Origin: an uncultured archaeon
GTDB taxonomy: Archaea > Halobacteriota > Methanosarcinia > Methanosarcinales > Methanoperedenaceae
NCBI GenBank assembly: GCA_902384525.1
Contig: CABMCA010000004.1
Coordinates: 1 to 32,080 of the forward strand
Direction: 5' to 3'
DNA: 32,080 nt
Below the pieces are notes generated by a model, which made no database searches, was not told the DNA's origin, and saw only the letters and a program-made list of their open reading frames with translations. Both the position numbers and the translations under genes were made by a program. Positions 25,534-32,080 of this stretch are shown here, one piece after another. Numbering within the stretch: the first letter of the stretch is position 1; each line of letters opens with the position of its first letter.

Positions 25534-25665
25534 ATGTTCATTGAGAAGCTTGTTTCTGAAGGATTTGCCCATTTCTTATCGGAGCATGACAGCATGGAAG
25601 GAGAAAGGTTATCCTGCAAACAAAGGTTAAAAATTATAAATCAAGATGATAAAGTGAAATCATGA
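25534..25665 (+). CDS. Small ORF (43 aa) coupled to the HIT gene
   Basis: A short frame not obvious from length alone. GAGGTGA at 25521-25527, a near-perfect archaeal ribosome binding site, lies six bases before ATG 25534. The frame ends with a TGA that overlaps the ATG of the HIT gene (ATGA at 25662-25665), the usual sign of translational coupling. The predicted peptide begins MFIEKLVSEGFAHFLSE, is charged and likely helical, with one cysteine and a basic second half, and no membrane segment. No family recognised. CATTTAATACC near 25488-25499 could be the TATA box. It could be a real small protein or a leader frame that tunes HIT translation. The rest of the spacer 25390-25520 holds nothing recognisable. 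Confidence 0.6.
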   Translation: MFIEKLVSEGFAHFLSEHDSMEGERLSCKQRLKIINQDDKVKS

Positions 25666-25997
25666 ACAACAAATGCATATTCTGCAGTATTATCAAAGGT
25701 GAATCGCCTGCAAATTTTATTTATAGAGATGAAGACTTTGTGGTTTTCCATAATATAAAACCTTCAGCTCCCGTACATGTCCTGATGGTGCCGGTTGAAC
25801 ACATCGAAAGTGTCAATGAACTAAAAGAGCACAATGTTGGAGTTGTATCAAGGATGATCCTTAAGTCAAAGGAAATAGCTGAGGAACTGGGTATTAAAGA
25901 CAGCGGTTACAAACTTGTGATAAACGTGGGCAGCGGCGCCGGGCAGGTTATATTTCACCTGCATATTCATCTCATAGGGGGATGGAGCAAAAGTTAA
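25662..25997 (+). CDS. HIT-family nucleotide-binding protein
   Basis: A 111-residue histidine triad protein, with CIFCSIIKGESPA at the N-terminus (residues 4-16) and the triad HLHIHLIGG at the C-terminus, the HINT branch of the family. CxxC and a later His may bind zinc as in some HINT proteins. These enzymes hydrolyse AMP-lysine, AMP-NH2 or similar adenylates in the cytosol. Start overlaps the small upstream frame by four bases. Confidence 0.94.
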   Translation: MNNKCIFCSIIKGESPANFIYRDEDFVVFHNIKPSAPVHVLMVPVEHIESVNELKEHNVGVVSRMILKSKEIAEELGIKDSGYKLVINVGSGAGQVIFHLHIHLIGGWSKS

Positions 25998-26037
25998 AGC
26001 TTTTAGAAATATAATATATTTCATGGGGTTTTTCAAA

Positions 26038-26589
26038 ATGAAGAAAATGACAGAACAGCATCTTATCAATGCATTTGGAGGAGAAAGCCAGGCGCATATG
26101 AGATATTTGCATTTTGCAAATCAGGCCGAAAGAGAGAAATTTAATAATGCAGCGCGCTTATTTCGCGCAATCGCCCATGCTGAATATATACATGCGGGAG
26201 ACCATTACCGGGAGTTAAAACACCTGGACGGGGGATTTGTTGCAAATAGCATGGCAGCTTTTGGCCCTGGCGATTCCAGGAAAAACCTTAAACTGGCCAT
26301 TGCCGGTGAGACATTTGAAATTGAAGAAATGTATCCTGTTTACCTGGAAGTGGCAAAATTCCAGGGAGAAAAAGGTGCACAAAGAAGTTTTGAATACGCG
26401 TATGGCACTGAAAAAATGCATAAGCTGCTATATGAAAAAGCATTAGATTCAGTCAATTCAGGAAATGACGTTAAACTCGGGGCCATCCAGGTTTGCGAAG
26501 TTTGCGGCTATACCGTGGAAGGAGAAGCGCCTGATATATGTCCCCTCTGCGGCGCACCCAAAGATAAATTTACAGCATTTAAAGCTTAA
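26038..26589 (+). CDS. Rubrerythrin
   Basis: A 183-residue peroxide-reducing di-iron protein. The ferritin-like domain has ESQAHMRY (about 16-23), EYIHAGDHY (about 46-54), GETFEIEEMYPVY (about 89-101) and a later EKMHK, supplying the Glu/His di-iron ligands. The C-terminal rubredoxin-like domain has CEVCGY (about 151-156) and CPLCGAPKDKF (about 166-176). It protects anaerobes against hydrogen peroxide using reducing power from ferredoxin or rubredoxin. Frame extends to ATG 26023, and ATG 26047 is a further candidate; none has a strong ribosome site. Confidence 0.95.
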   Translation: MKKMTEQHLINAFGGESQAHMRYLHFANQAEREKFNNAARLFRAIAHAEYIHAGDHYRELKHLDGGFVANSMAAFGPGDSRKNLKLAIAGETFEIEEMYPVYLEVAKFQGEKGAQRSFEYAYGTEKMHKLLYEKALDSVNSGNDVKLGAIQVCEVCGYTVEGEAPDICPLCGAPKDKFTAFKA

Positions 26590-26621
26590 GAATATCCACG
26601 TCGACTGCTATGCCAGCCGAT

Positions 26622-26722
26622 TGCGTGCATACGTATGCCCACAAGCATACGCGGACATATCCTCAAGGAACGCAACCCTTGATGTATAGCGGAGCATACG
26701 TGTCTGCGCCCTTCTGAGGCGC
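26622..26722. other. GC-rich structured intergenic element
   Basis: The spacer 26590-26928 (339 bases) has no clear gene in its first half but is rich in inverted repeats, against an AT-rich background. CGTATGC (26632-26638) pairs with GCATACG (26645-26651); CGCGGACA (26650-26657) pairs with TGTCTGCG (26701-26708, one G-U); TCAAGG (26663-26668) pairs with CCTTGA (26677-26682) inside it; GCGCC (26706-26710) pairs with GGCGC (26718-26722). Some of these pairings exclude each other, so alternative folds are possible. It could be a small RNA, a 3' element of the rubrerythrin message, or a DNA repeat. Strand unknown. From 26750 to 26910 it is plain AT-rich sequence. Confidence 0.4.
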
Positions 26723-26928
26723 GATTCGGAATCTGCTGCTAATTTGCCAGATGCAACATTTTTCAAAATAATGCTATCTTATTTTTATGTAATCCCTAAA
26801 ATTGATAAAAATATAAATAATGTAATCCCAATAATATTTTATAATAACCACAGACTATATATCACTGTTATTACTATAATAATCATACATCTCCTTTGAT
26901 AAAGAAATGGATAGGTAAGGTGATAATT

Positions 26929-27054
26929 GTGGTAGAGAAAATATTGGCAAATGATATTTTAAGAATATATACATTCGGAATTGCAGTTGAATTCATAATG
27001 CTGGCATTATTAATAGTCGGTGGAACAATATTATTGACATCGATTTTACATTGA
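26929..27054 (+). CDS. Small single-TM protein (41 aa), GTG start
   Basis: AAGGTGAT at 26917-26924, a strong archaeal ribosome site, is four bases before GTG 26929. The frame encodes 41 residues: a short polar start (MVEKILANDILRI), then one hydrophobic helix (about residues 15-39), ending at a TGA at 27052-27054. No homologue recognised. Small single-span proteins of this kind can be regulators or accessory subunits, but nothing here says which. The following spacer to 27339 is very AT-rich, with TATA-like words but no further gene seen. Confidence 0.5.
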   Translation: MVEKILANDILRIYTFGIAVEFIMLALLIVGGTILLTSILH

Positions 27055-27339
27055 ATTATAATTTTAAATTTTTTGATAATATCGGAGTTCGTTTCAGTCT
27101 GTATTAGTTCGTTGTTTTTTTCATGTTCATTAACGATATATGTAAAATAAATTAGGCTCTTGACTATACTTATATTATACTTATATTCAACATTTGTAGA
27201 CTTGCTGCCAATATAAGTCCAAATTATCATAAATACTGTTCGTTAAATAATGAACAAACATTTTCCTATATCCTGCACAGTAACGCAATAAATATCTTCA
27301 AATAGAAAGAGAATGAATTTAATTTATGGGGTAATATGT

Positions 27340-28296
27340 ATGACAAGCTTTGATGAGATGGTTATTAGTGCCGTAGAAAAAGTAATACCGAGTGTTGTGA
27401 ACATCAGTGAAGTAAGGCTAATGAAAAATGCATATCTTCAGGTGCATCCGGTTCCGGGAGTGGGTTCTGGTTTTATATTAAATGAGGATGGCCTTATACT
27501 CACCAATGCCCATGTGGTGCTGGGTTCAAATGAGATAAAAGTTGCCCTGGAAGACGGAAGGGTATTCCCGGCGCAAATAAGAGGTCTTGACACCATGAAG
27601 GATCTTGCTGTAATAAAGATCAACGCCAGGGGTCTGCCGGTTCCCAAAATTGCGAAAGACAACAATCTCAAAATCGGGCAGATGGCTATTGCCATAGGAA
27701 GCCCGCTTGGCCTTATCGGGGGCCCCACCGTAACAGCAGGTGTCATAAGCGCATTGAACCGATCTATCCAGACTGAAGTGACCTTCATGGAAGGACTGAT
27801 GCAGACAGATGCTGCCATTAATCCCGGAAACAGCGGAGGCCCCCTGGTTAACAGCAGCGGTGAGGTGATAGGGATCAACAGCGCCATCATACCTTTTGCC
27901 CAGGGCATCGGATTTGCTATACCAATAGAGGCTGCCATGGAAATTGCAGAAGAGTTGATAGAGCACGGCGAGATCGTCAGGCCGTGGATCAGCATGAATG
28001 CCATAGATGTCAATCCCAAACTGGTGGCTTATTATAACCTGCCCACTGCAAAAGGGGTAGTTGTTACTGATGTAGTGAAAGGAAGCGAAGCCGATAGATC
28101 AGGTATAGAGGTAGCGGATATCTTAATCCGGATGGATGGGACAGAGATAAATAACGTCAGGGATCTCATCAAAGTGCTCAATAAGCATAAAGTGGGCGAC
28201 ATTGTCACGATGGAATTCTTCAGAGGCCAGGAGACAGTGAAACTCAAGACAGTGCTTGAAAGGGCGCCATCTTTGGAGCGTCCACGGACTCGATAA
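27340..28296 (+). CDS. HtrA/DegP-like serine protease with PDZ domain, cytoplasmic
   Basis: A 318-residue trypsin-like protease with the complete triad: His58 in LTNAHVV, Asp88 in TMKDLAVI and Ser165 in PGNSGGPLV. One PDZ domain follows (about 225-312, GVVVTDVVKGSEADRSGIEV). Unlike typical HtrA proteins it has no signal peptide or membrane helix; the frame begins MTSFDEMVISAVEKVIPSVV, directly at the protease domain. A longer frame from 27313 adds only nine residues and no convincing signal, and GGGGT lies just before ATG 27340. So it is probably a cytosolic protease or chaperone. The S2P gene starts 37 bases downstream, a possible operon. Confidence 0.92.
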   Translation: MTSFDEMVISAVEKVIPSVVNISEVRLMKNAYLQVHPVPGVGSGFILNEDGLILTNAHVVLGSNEIKVALEDGRVFPAQIRGLDTMKDLAVIKINARGLPVPKIAKDNNLKIGQMAIAIGSPLGLIGGPTVTAGVISALNRSIQTEVTFMEGLMQTDAAINPGNSGGPLVNSSGEVIGINSAIIPFAQGIGFAIPIEAAMEIAEELIEHGEIVRPWISMNAIDVNPKLVAYYNLPTAKGVVVTDVVKGSEADRSGIEVADILIRMDGTEINNVRDLIKVLNKHKVGDIVTMEFFRGQETVKLKTVLERAPSLERPRTR

Positions 28297-28333
28297 TAAA
28301 GGTTGCTTTACTTTAATTACTTGGAGGAATTTT

Positions 28334-29443
28334 ATGAAAACTTCGTTCCAATTAGGGAAAATAATGGGTATACCGATAAAATTGCATATAACATTTCTTC
28401 TGATCCTGCCATTTTTTGCATGGAGTTTTGCAGTAACCCCTTCACCGTTTGGTTTCAGCGACCAGGAAGTACCGCTTCGATATGTTCTTTCGCTGACTGC
28501 GGCAATATCGCTTTTTGTCTGCGTATTATTGCATGAACTCGGACATTCTTACATTGCCAAAAAACACGGAACCAACATCCAGAGTATAACACTTTTTCTT
28601 TTTGGCGGCGTTTCATCATTAGAAGAAATTCCAAGAGATCCAAAGACTGAATTGAAAATGGCTCTTGCAGGCCCTGGTGTCAGTTTTTTGATTGGTTTAA
28701 TATTGATAATTATAAATATCATTTTCAAACCCTCCGGTGAATCGTTTGTAGATTATTTCTTCTTAAAACCACTGAACGAGCCATATCTTCGTCTTGTCTG
28801 GATGATATCAATCATAAATATTATGCTTGGCATCTTTAACCTTCTTCCGGCATTTCCCATGGATGGCGGCAGGGTGCTCAGGGCATGGCTTGCACAGAGG
28901 ATGTCTTATATCAAGGCAACGCGGGAAGCAGCAGGCATAGGAAAGATGTTTGCCATCTTTATGGGGATTTTCGGATTATTCTACAACTTCTGGTTTATGC
29001 TCATCGCATTCTTTATTTACATCGGTGCTTCGGAAGAAGAAAAATCCACAGAAATAAACCTGATACTTGAAGGAGTTAAGATAAAAGATATTATGTCAAA
29101 AGAAGTTCAGACCGTATCGTCAGGAATGTCTGCTGAAGAGCTTGTGGAATATATATTCAGATTCAAACATATGGGGTATCCGGTCGTGGATGATGGGCAG
29201 TTGAAGGGTATAGTCACATTTACAGACATACAAAAAGTTCCCAGGGAAGAAAGGAAAGCCGTTAAAGTGTCACAGGTAATGACTAAAAATATTATAAGTC
29301 TCCAGGAAGATGATGATGCAGTAAACGCATTAAAACTAATGTCACTGAATAACATCGGCCGTATAATAGTTAAAAAAGGCGAAAAAATTTCAGGTATCGT
29401 CTCAAGGACCGATCTCATGCGGGTTGTACAATTATTGGAATAA
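28334..29443 (+). CDS. Site-2-type membrane metalloprotease with two CBS domains
   Basis: A 369-residue M50 protease. HELGH (residues 67-71) supplies two zinc ligands and the catalytic Glu; NLLPAFPMDGGRVL further on supplies the third ligand (Asp). Six hydrophobic segments span residues about 15-240. The C-terminal 125 residues contain a CBS pair (IKDIMSKEVQTVSSGM and VSQVMTKNIISLQEDDDAV), which in family III S2P enzymes binds adenine nucleotides and may gate access to the active site. GGAGG at 28323-28327 sets the start at ATG 28334; the upstream extension is rejected. It would cut transmembrane substrates in regulated proteolysis. Confidence 0.94.
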   Translation: MKTSFQLGKIMGIPIKLHITFLLILPFFAWSFAVTPSPFGFSDQEVPLRYVLSLTAAISLFVCVLLHELGHSYIAKKHGTNIQSITLFLFGGVSSLEEIPRDPKTELKMALAGPGVSFLIGLILIIINIIFKPSGESFVDYFFLKPLNEPYLRLVWMISIINIMLGIFNLLPAFPMDGGRVLRAWLAQRMSYIKATREAAGIGKMFAIFMGIFGLFYNFWFMLIAFFIYIGASEEEKSTEINLILEGVKIKDIMSKEVQTVSSGMSAEELVEYIFRFKHMGYPVVDDGQLKGIVTFTDIQKVPREERKAVKVSQVMTKNIISLQEDDDAVNALKLMSLNNIGRIIVKKGEKISGIVSRTDLMRVVQLLE

Positions 29444-29520
29444 GCGATTGTCACTTCATGATATTTCGTGAACGCTAACCAAACAGATATTACAGGTATT
29501 CAGGTCTTACCTCGGGGGTT

Positions 29521-29557
29521 GCGCGCCCCTTGATGGTATAAAAAAGAATGGGCGCGC
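29521..29557. terminator. GC-rich hairpin downstream of S2P gene
   Basis: GCGCGCCC (29521-29528) and GGGCGCGC (29550-29557) are a perfect 8-bp inverted repeat with a 21-base loop that contains an A-run. An alternative smaller hairpin, GGGG/CCCC, overlaps its 5' side. No long T-run follows, so terminator is only one option; it could be a structured RNA element. The remaining spacer up to 29667 holds a TATA-like GTATATAG near 29585 and GTGAT before the thrS start. Confidence 0.4.
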
Positions 29558-29667
29558 TTGATTAAAGAATATTTGCATCATCATGTATATAGATTTCGAT
29601 TGTGCATCCATGTAAAACCGACAAAACTTTAAGCTTAATTGCTGTGTAGATGCGTTAAAGTGATAAA

Positions 29668-31584
29668 ATGCAGATACTACTTATTCATTCGGATTTTATA
29701 GAATATGAAACTAAAAAGAGCACGCCTGTTGCTGAAAAAATAGATGATGACCTGAAGAAAGGCAGGATGGAAGAGGTTCTTACTGTTTTTGTAGCTGTTG
29801 AGAAAAGCGATGAAGATAAAATTGAATCTGCTGCTTCTCAGACTGTTGCTGAAATAAAAAAGGTCACTGAACAGGTAAAAACAAATCGTGTAATGCTATA
29901 CCCGTATGCACACCTGAGTTCAAGTCTTTCATCACCAAAAACAGCGATCGAAACACTGAAAAAGATCGAGGAATTACTTAAAGAAGCGCAGTTTGAAGTC
30001 AAGCGCGCGCCATTTGGCTGGTATAAATCCTTCACAATAAAATGCAAAGGGCATCCTCTCTCTGAACTTTCAAGAACAATAAGGATCGGAGAAGAAAAAT
30101 GCGTCATTGTATTAAAGGAAACAGAGAAACAGGAAGTTGTTTCCGAAGCCCTGAAATCAGAAGCAAAAGCCACATCCTACTGGCATATTTTAACTCCAGA
30201 TGGTGAATTGCTAAAGCCGGAGGAATTTGATTTTAAGGGTCATGATAATCTTAAGAAGTTTGTGAATTATGAGATTCACAAAAGCCGGGCAGTAGACAAG
30301 ATCCCGCCGCATGTTGAACTCATGAGAAGGCTTGAGCTTGCTGATTATGAACCTGGCTCTGACTCCGGCAATATGCGATTTTATCCAAAGGGCAGGCTCA
30401 TGAAGAGCCTTATTGAAAATTACGTCCTGGAAGAAACCGCAAAAATGGGTGCAATGGAAGTTGAGACGCCTTTAATGTATGATATGAACCATCCGACATT
30501 GAAGAAATATCTTGACCGCTTCCCTGCGCGGCAGTATTCCATTGAAGCTGACAAAAAGCAGCTATTTCTGCGCTTTGCTGCATGTTTCGGGCAGTTCCTT
30601 ATGAACCACGACATGACCATTTCTTACAGGAACCTTCCGCTTCGGATGGTTGAACTCACACGATACAGCTTCAGGAAAGAGCAAAGCGGTGAACTTGTGG
30701 GACTGCGCCGCCTTCGTGCGTTCACCATGCCTGATATGCACTCGCTATGCAAGGATATGGAAGAGGCAACAGAGCAGTTCAACGAACAGTACAATATGTG
30801 CATAAATGTTCTCTCAAAGATCGGTATTAACCTTTCGGATTTTGAAGTGGCTATACGCTTTACCAGGGATTTTTATGAAGAGAACAGGGATTTCATTGTA
30901 GGGCTTGTTAAAACAGTCAATAAACCAGTATTGATAGAACTCTGGGACCAGAGGTTCTTCTATTTCGTCCTCAAGTTCGAATTCAATTACATAGATGCCA
31001 TGGACAAGGCAAGCGCCTTATCAACCGTGCAGATCGATGTTGAGAACGCAGAACGCTACGGCATAAAGTATATCGATTCAACAGGTGCGGAAAAAAGACC
31101 TTTTATCCTTCATTGCTCACCCAGCGGAGCTATTGAAAGATGCATCTATGCGCTCCTTGAAAAAGCTAACATGAACTCGGAGAAAGGAATTGTCCCGATG
31201 TTTCCTGTCTGGCTTTCACCCACACAGGTGCGAGTGATACCTGTTTCGGGAAAAAATTTGCAGTATGCTGAAGATGTAGCGAGTAAAATTGAAGTTAATT
31301 CTAAATGTAGAGTGGATATTGATGACCGGGAGGAAACGGTTGGTAAAAAGATACGTGATGCAGGAATGGAATGGACCCCGTATGTTGTAGTTGTTGGTGA
31401 TAAGGAAGAAAATGAAGGTAATATCATGGTTACAATACGACGCGAATCATTGCCTAACAAGCCTGCCAATGTAAAGATGAGTCTTCAGGAACTCTACGAA
31501 ATGATTTCAAAAGAAATATCTGGTTTCCCATACAAAAGACATCCGCTTGCCATGAAATTGTCTGCAAGACCGAGGTTTGTGTAA
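29668..31584 (+). CDS. thrS: Threonyl-tRNA synthetase, archaeal type
   Basis: A 638-residue cytosolic enzyme that charges tRNA-Thr. The N-terminus (1 to about 145, [14 protein letters not shown] to [20 protein letters not shown]) is the archaeal editing domain related to D-Tyr deacylase, which removes mischarged serine, and not the bacterial TGS/N2 type. The class II core (about 225-525) has [15 protein letters not shown], zinc-binding Cys in FAACFGQF, His in [10 protein letters not shown] and a late His in [15 protein letters not shown]. The anticodon-binding domain (about 530-638) follows, with [21 protein letters not shown]. Full length and intact. This archaeal form is the main evidence for the domain of life. 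It ends at a strong terminator. Confidence 0.97.
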   Translation: MQILLIHSDFIEYETKKSTPVAEKIDDDLKKGRMEEVLTVFVAVEKSDEDKIESAASQTVAEIKKVTEQVKTNRVMLYPYAHLSSSLSSPKTAIETLKKIEELLKEAQFEVKRAPFGWYKSFTIKCKGHPLSELSRTIRIGEEKCVIVLKETEKQEVVSEALKSEAKATSYWHILTPDGELLKPEEFDFKGHDNLKKFVNYEIHKSRAVDKIPPHVELMRRLELADYEPGSDSGNMRFYPKGRLMKSLIENYVLEETAKMGAMEVETPLMYDMNHPTLKKYLDRFPARQYSIEADKKQLFLRFAACFGQFLMNHDMTISYRNLPLRMVELTRYSFRKEQSGELVGLRRLRAFTMPDMHSLCKDMEEATEQFNEQYNMCINVLSKIGINLSDFEVAIRFTRDFYEENRDFIVGLVKTVNKPVLIELWDQRFFYFVLKFEFNYIDAMDKASALSTVQIDVENAERYGIKYIDSTGAEKRPFILHCSPSGAIERCIYALLEKANMNSEKGIVPMFPVWLSPTQVRVIPVSGKNLQYAEDVASKIEVNSKCRVDIDDREETVGKKIRDAGMEWTPYVVVVGDKEENEGNIMVTIRRESLPNKPANVKMSLQELYEMISKEISGFPYKRHPLAMKLSARPRFV

Positions 31585-31597
31585 ATGAAAAATAATT

Positions 31598-31627
31598 TAG
31601 TTAAGAATGCTTCTTAACTACTTTTCT
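31598..31627 (+). terminator. Terminator of thrS
   Basis: TAGTTAAGAA (31598-31607) and TTCTTAACTA (31611-31620) form a perfect 10-bp stem with a TGC loop, followed by CTTTTCT. It begins 13 bases after the thrS stop. Confidence 0.7.
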
Positions 31628-31640
31628 ACTTGTTGAATTC

Positions 31641-32048
31641 AGTCCAATCCCGCAAAGGATAGACTCAAACTCCGAAAAATGATTCGCATAATCACACCAT
31701 GTGTTGACGTCAAACAACGATACTGGAACTGCTGCAGGCGTTCAGATAAATGTATCAATCCCACAAAGGGTGGACGTCAAACAATATTCCTGCTATTTAC
31801 TTCCTAATCTCCAACGACATATCAATCCCACAAAGGGTAGACATCAAACGCATATTCCATATGCTTTTCTGTAACTGGTATCACTGTATCAATCCCACAA
31901 GGGTAGACATCAAACAAATTCTCATACATATCGATAACGGGCTGAGTTATGTATCAATCCCACAAAGGGTAGACATCAAACTATGCCATTATCCTACAAT
32001 ATATAAGCCGTAAAATAGAATAAATCACAGAAACGGTAGACTACAAAC
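31641..32048. CRISPR. Small decayed CRISPR array, no cas genes in window
   Basis: Four good repeats of 30-31 bases begin GTATCAATCCCACAAAGGG and end GACATCAAAC or GACGTCAAAC: 31752-31782, 31819-31849 (first base A), 31886-31915 (one A missing) and 31951-31981. Spacers between them are 36, 36 and 35 bases, all different. Degenerate copies flank them at 31641-31670, about 31690-31715 and 32018-32048; those next to the good repeats keep the 36-base spacing. CCC-ACAAA-GGG inside the repeat is a short stem typical of CRISPR repeats. No cas gene lies on the visible side; sequence beyond 32080 is unseen. The 87-residue frame across it is only the repeat read as SIPQRVDIK. Confidence 0.85.
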
Positions 32049-32080
32049 AGTAGAGCAAACTGAACATATTTAAAATAAAA

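Noticed and set aside
26590-26760. tRNA gene in the GC-rich spacer
   Set aside because: Several hairpins but no cloverleaf, no T-loop GTTCRANNC and no CCA-side acceptor stem could be drawn.
26883-27230. 115-residue minus-strand frame in the AT-rich spacer
   Set aside because: Low-complexity Ile/Asn/Lys composition expected from AT-rich DNA, no good ribosome site, and it is antisense to the better-supported 41-residue frame.
27438-28019. 193-residue minus-strand frame
   Set aside because: Shadow of the HtrA-like protease gene, which has a complete catalytic triad.
31750-32013. 87-residue frame with repeated SIPQRVDIK
   Set aside because: It is the CRISPR repeat read as protein; the apparent repeats follow the array period, and spacers interrupt any conserved sequence.

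Overview
The window reads as a chromosomal segment of an archaeon, most likely a methane-oxidising or methanogen-related member of the Methanosarcinales. 'Candidatus Methanoperedens' (ANME-2d) fits best. Evidence: an archaeal-type threonyl-tRNA synthetase with its own N-terminal editing domain, a methanopterin-pathway GHMP enzyme (beta-RFAP synthase), TATA-box promoters and apparently leaderless genes, GGTGAT-type ribosome binding sites, a PGF-CTERM-like surface anchor, and an unusual density of multihaem cytochromes c next to NrfD-type and cytochrome b-type quinone modules. The assignment is inference; no marker RNA gene is present.

Layout. 1-2951: a CDGSH iron-sulfur protein cut by the window edge, a class I aminotransferase, and a small 2[4Fe-4S] ferredoxin coupled to aspartate-semialdehyde dehydrogenase. 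3098-10809: a respiratory region with about 36 haem-binding motifs in five proteins. It holds a forward run (6-haem c, 4-haem c, Tat-exported four-cluster Fe-S protein, NrfD membrane subunit), a second forward pair (paralogous 6-haem c and a 13-haem NapC-like c), and a reverse pair (7-haem c and a membrane cytochrome b). Together these look like two quinone-linked modules passing electrons between the membrane pool and extracytoplasmic cytochromes. 10960-18127: YkgJ-type Cys-cluster protein, AN1-finger rhomboid protease, small lipoprotein, short FtsZ, beta-RFAP synthase, methyltransferase, LeuCD-type hydro-lyase and a small membrane protein.

18402-22887 is the most striking block: a tightly overlapped RsbR-RsbS-RsbT-RsbX stressosome set, ending in a hybrid histidine kinase whose N-terminus resembles the RsbT-binding domain of RsbU. 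In Bacillus this module controls sigma-B through RsbU, but archaea have no sigma factors. The arrangement suggests that released RsbT instead switches a histidine kinase/receiver protein.

22889-31584: FAD oxidoreductase and MFS transporter (reverse), a previously hidden 43-residue ORF coupled to a HIT protein, rubrerythrin, a GC-rich structured intergenic element, a 41-residue single-TM ORF, a cytoplasmic HtrA-like protease followed by an S2P protease with CBS domains, and ThrRS with a strong terminator. 31641-32048: a small, decayed CRISPR array with no cas genes in view. No tRNA, rRNA or insertion sequence was recognised.
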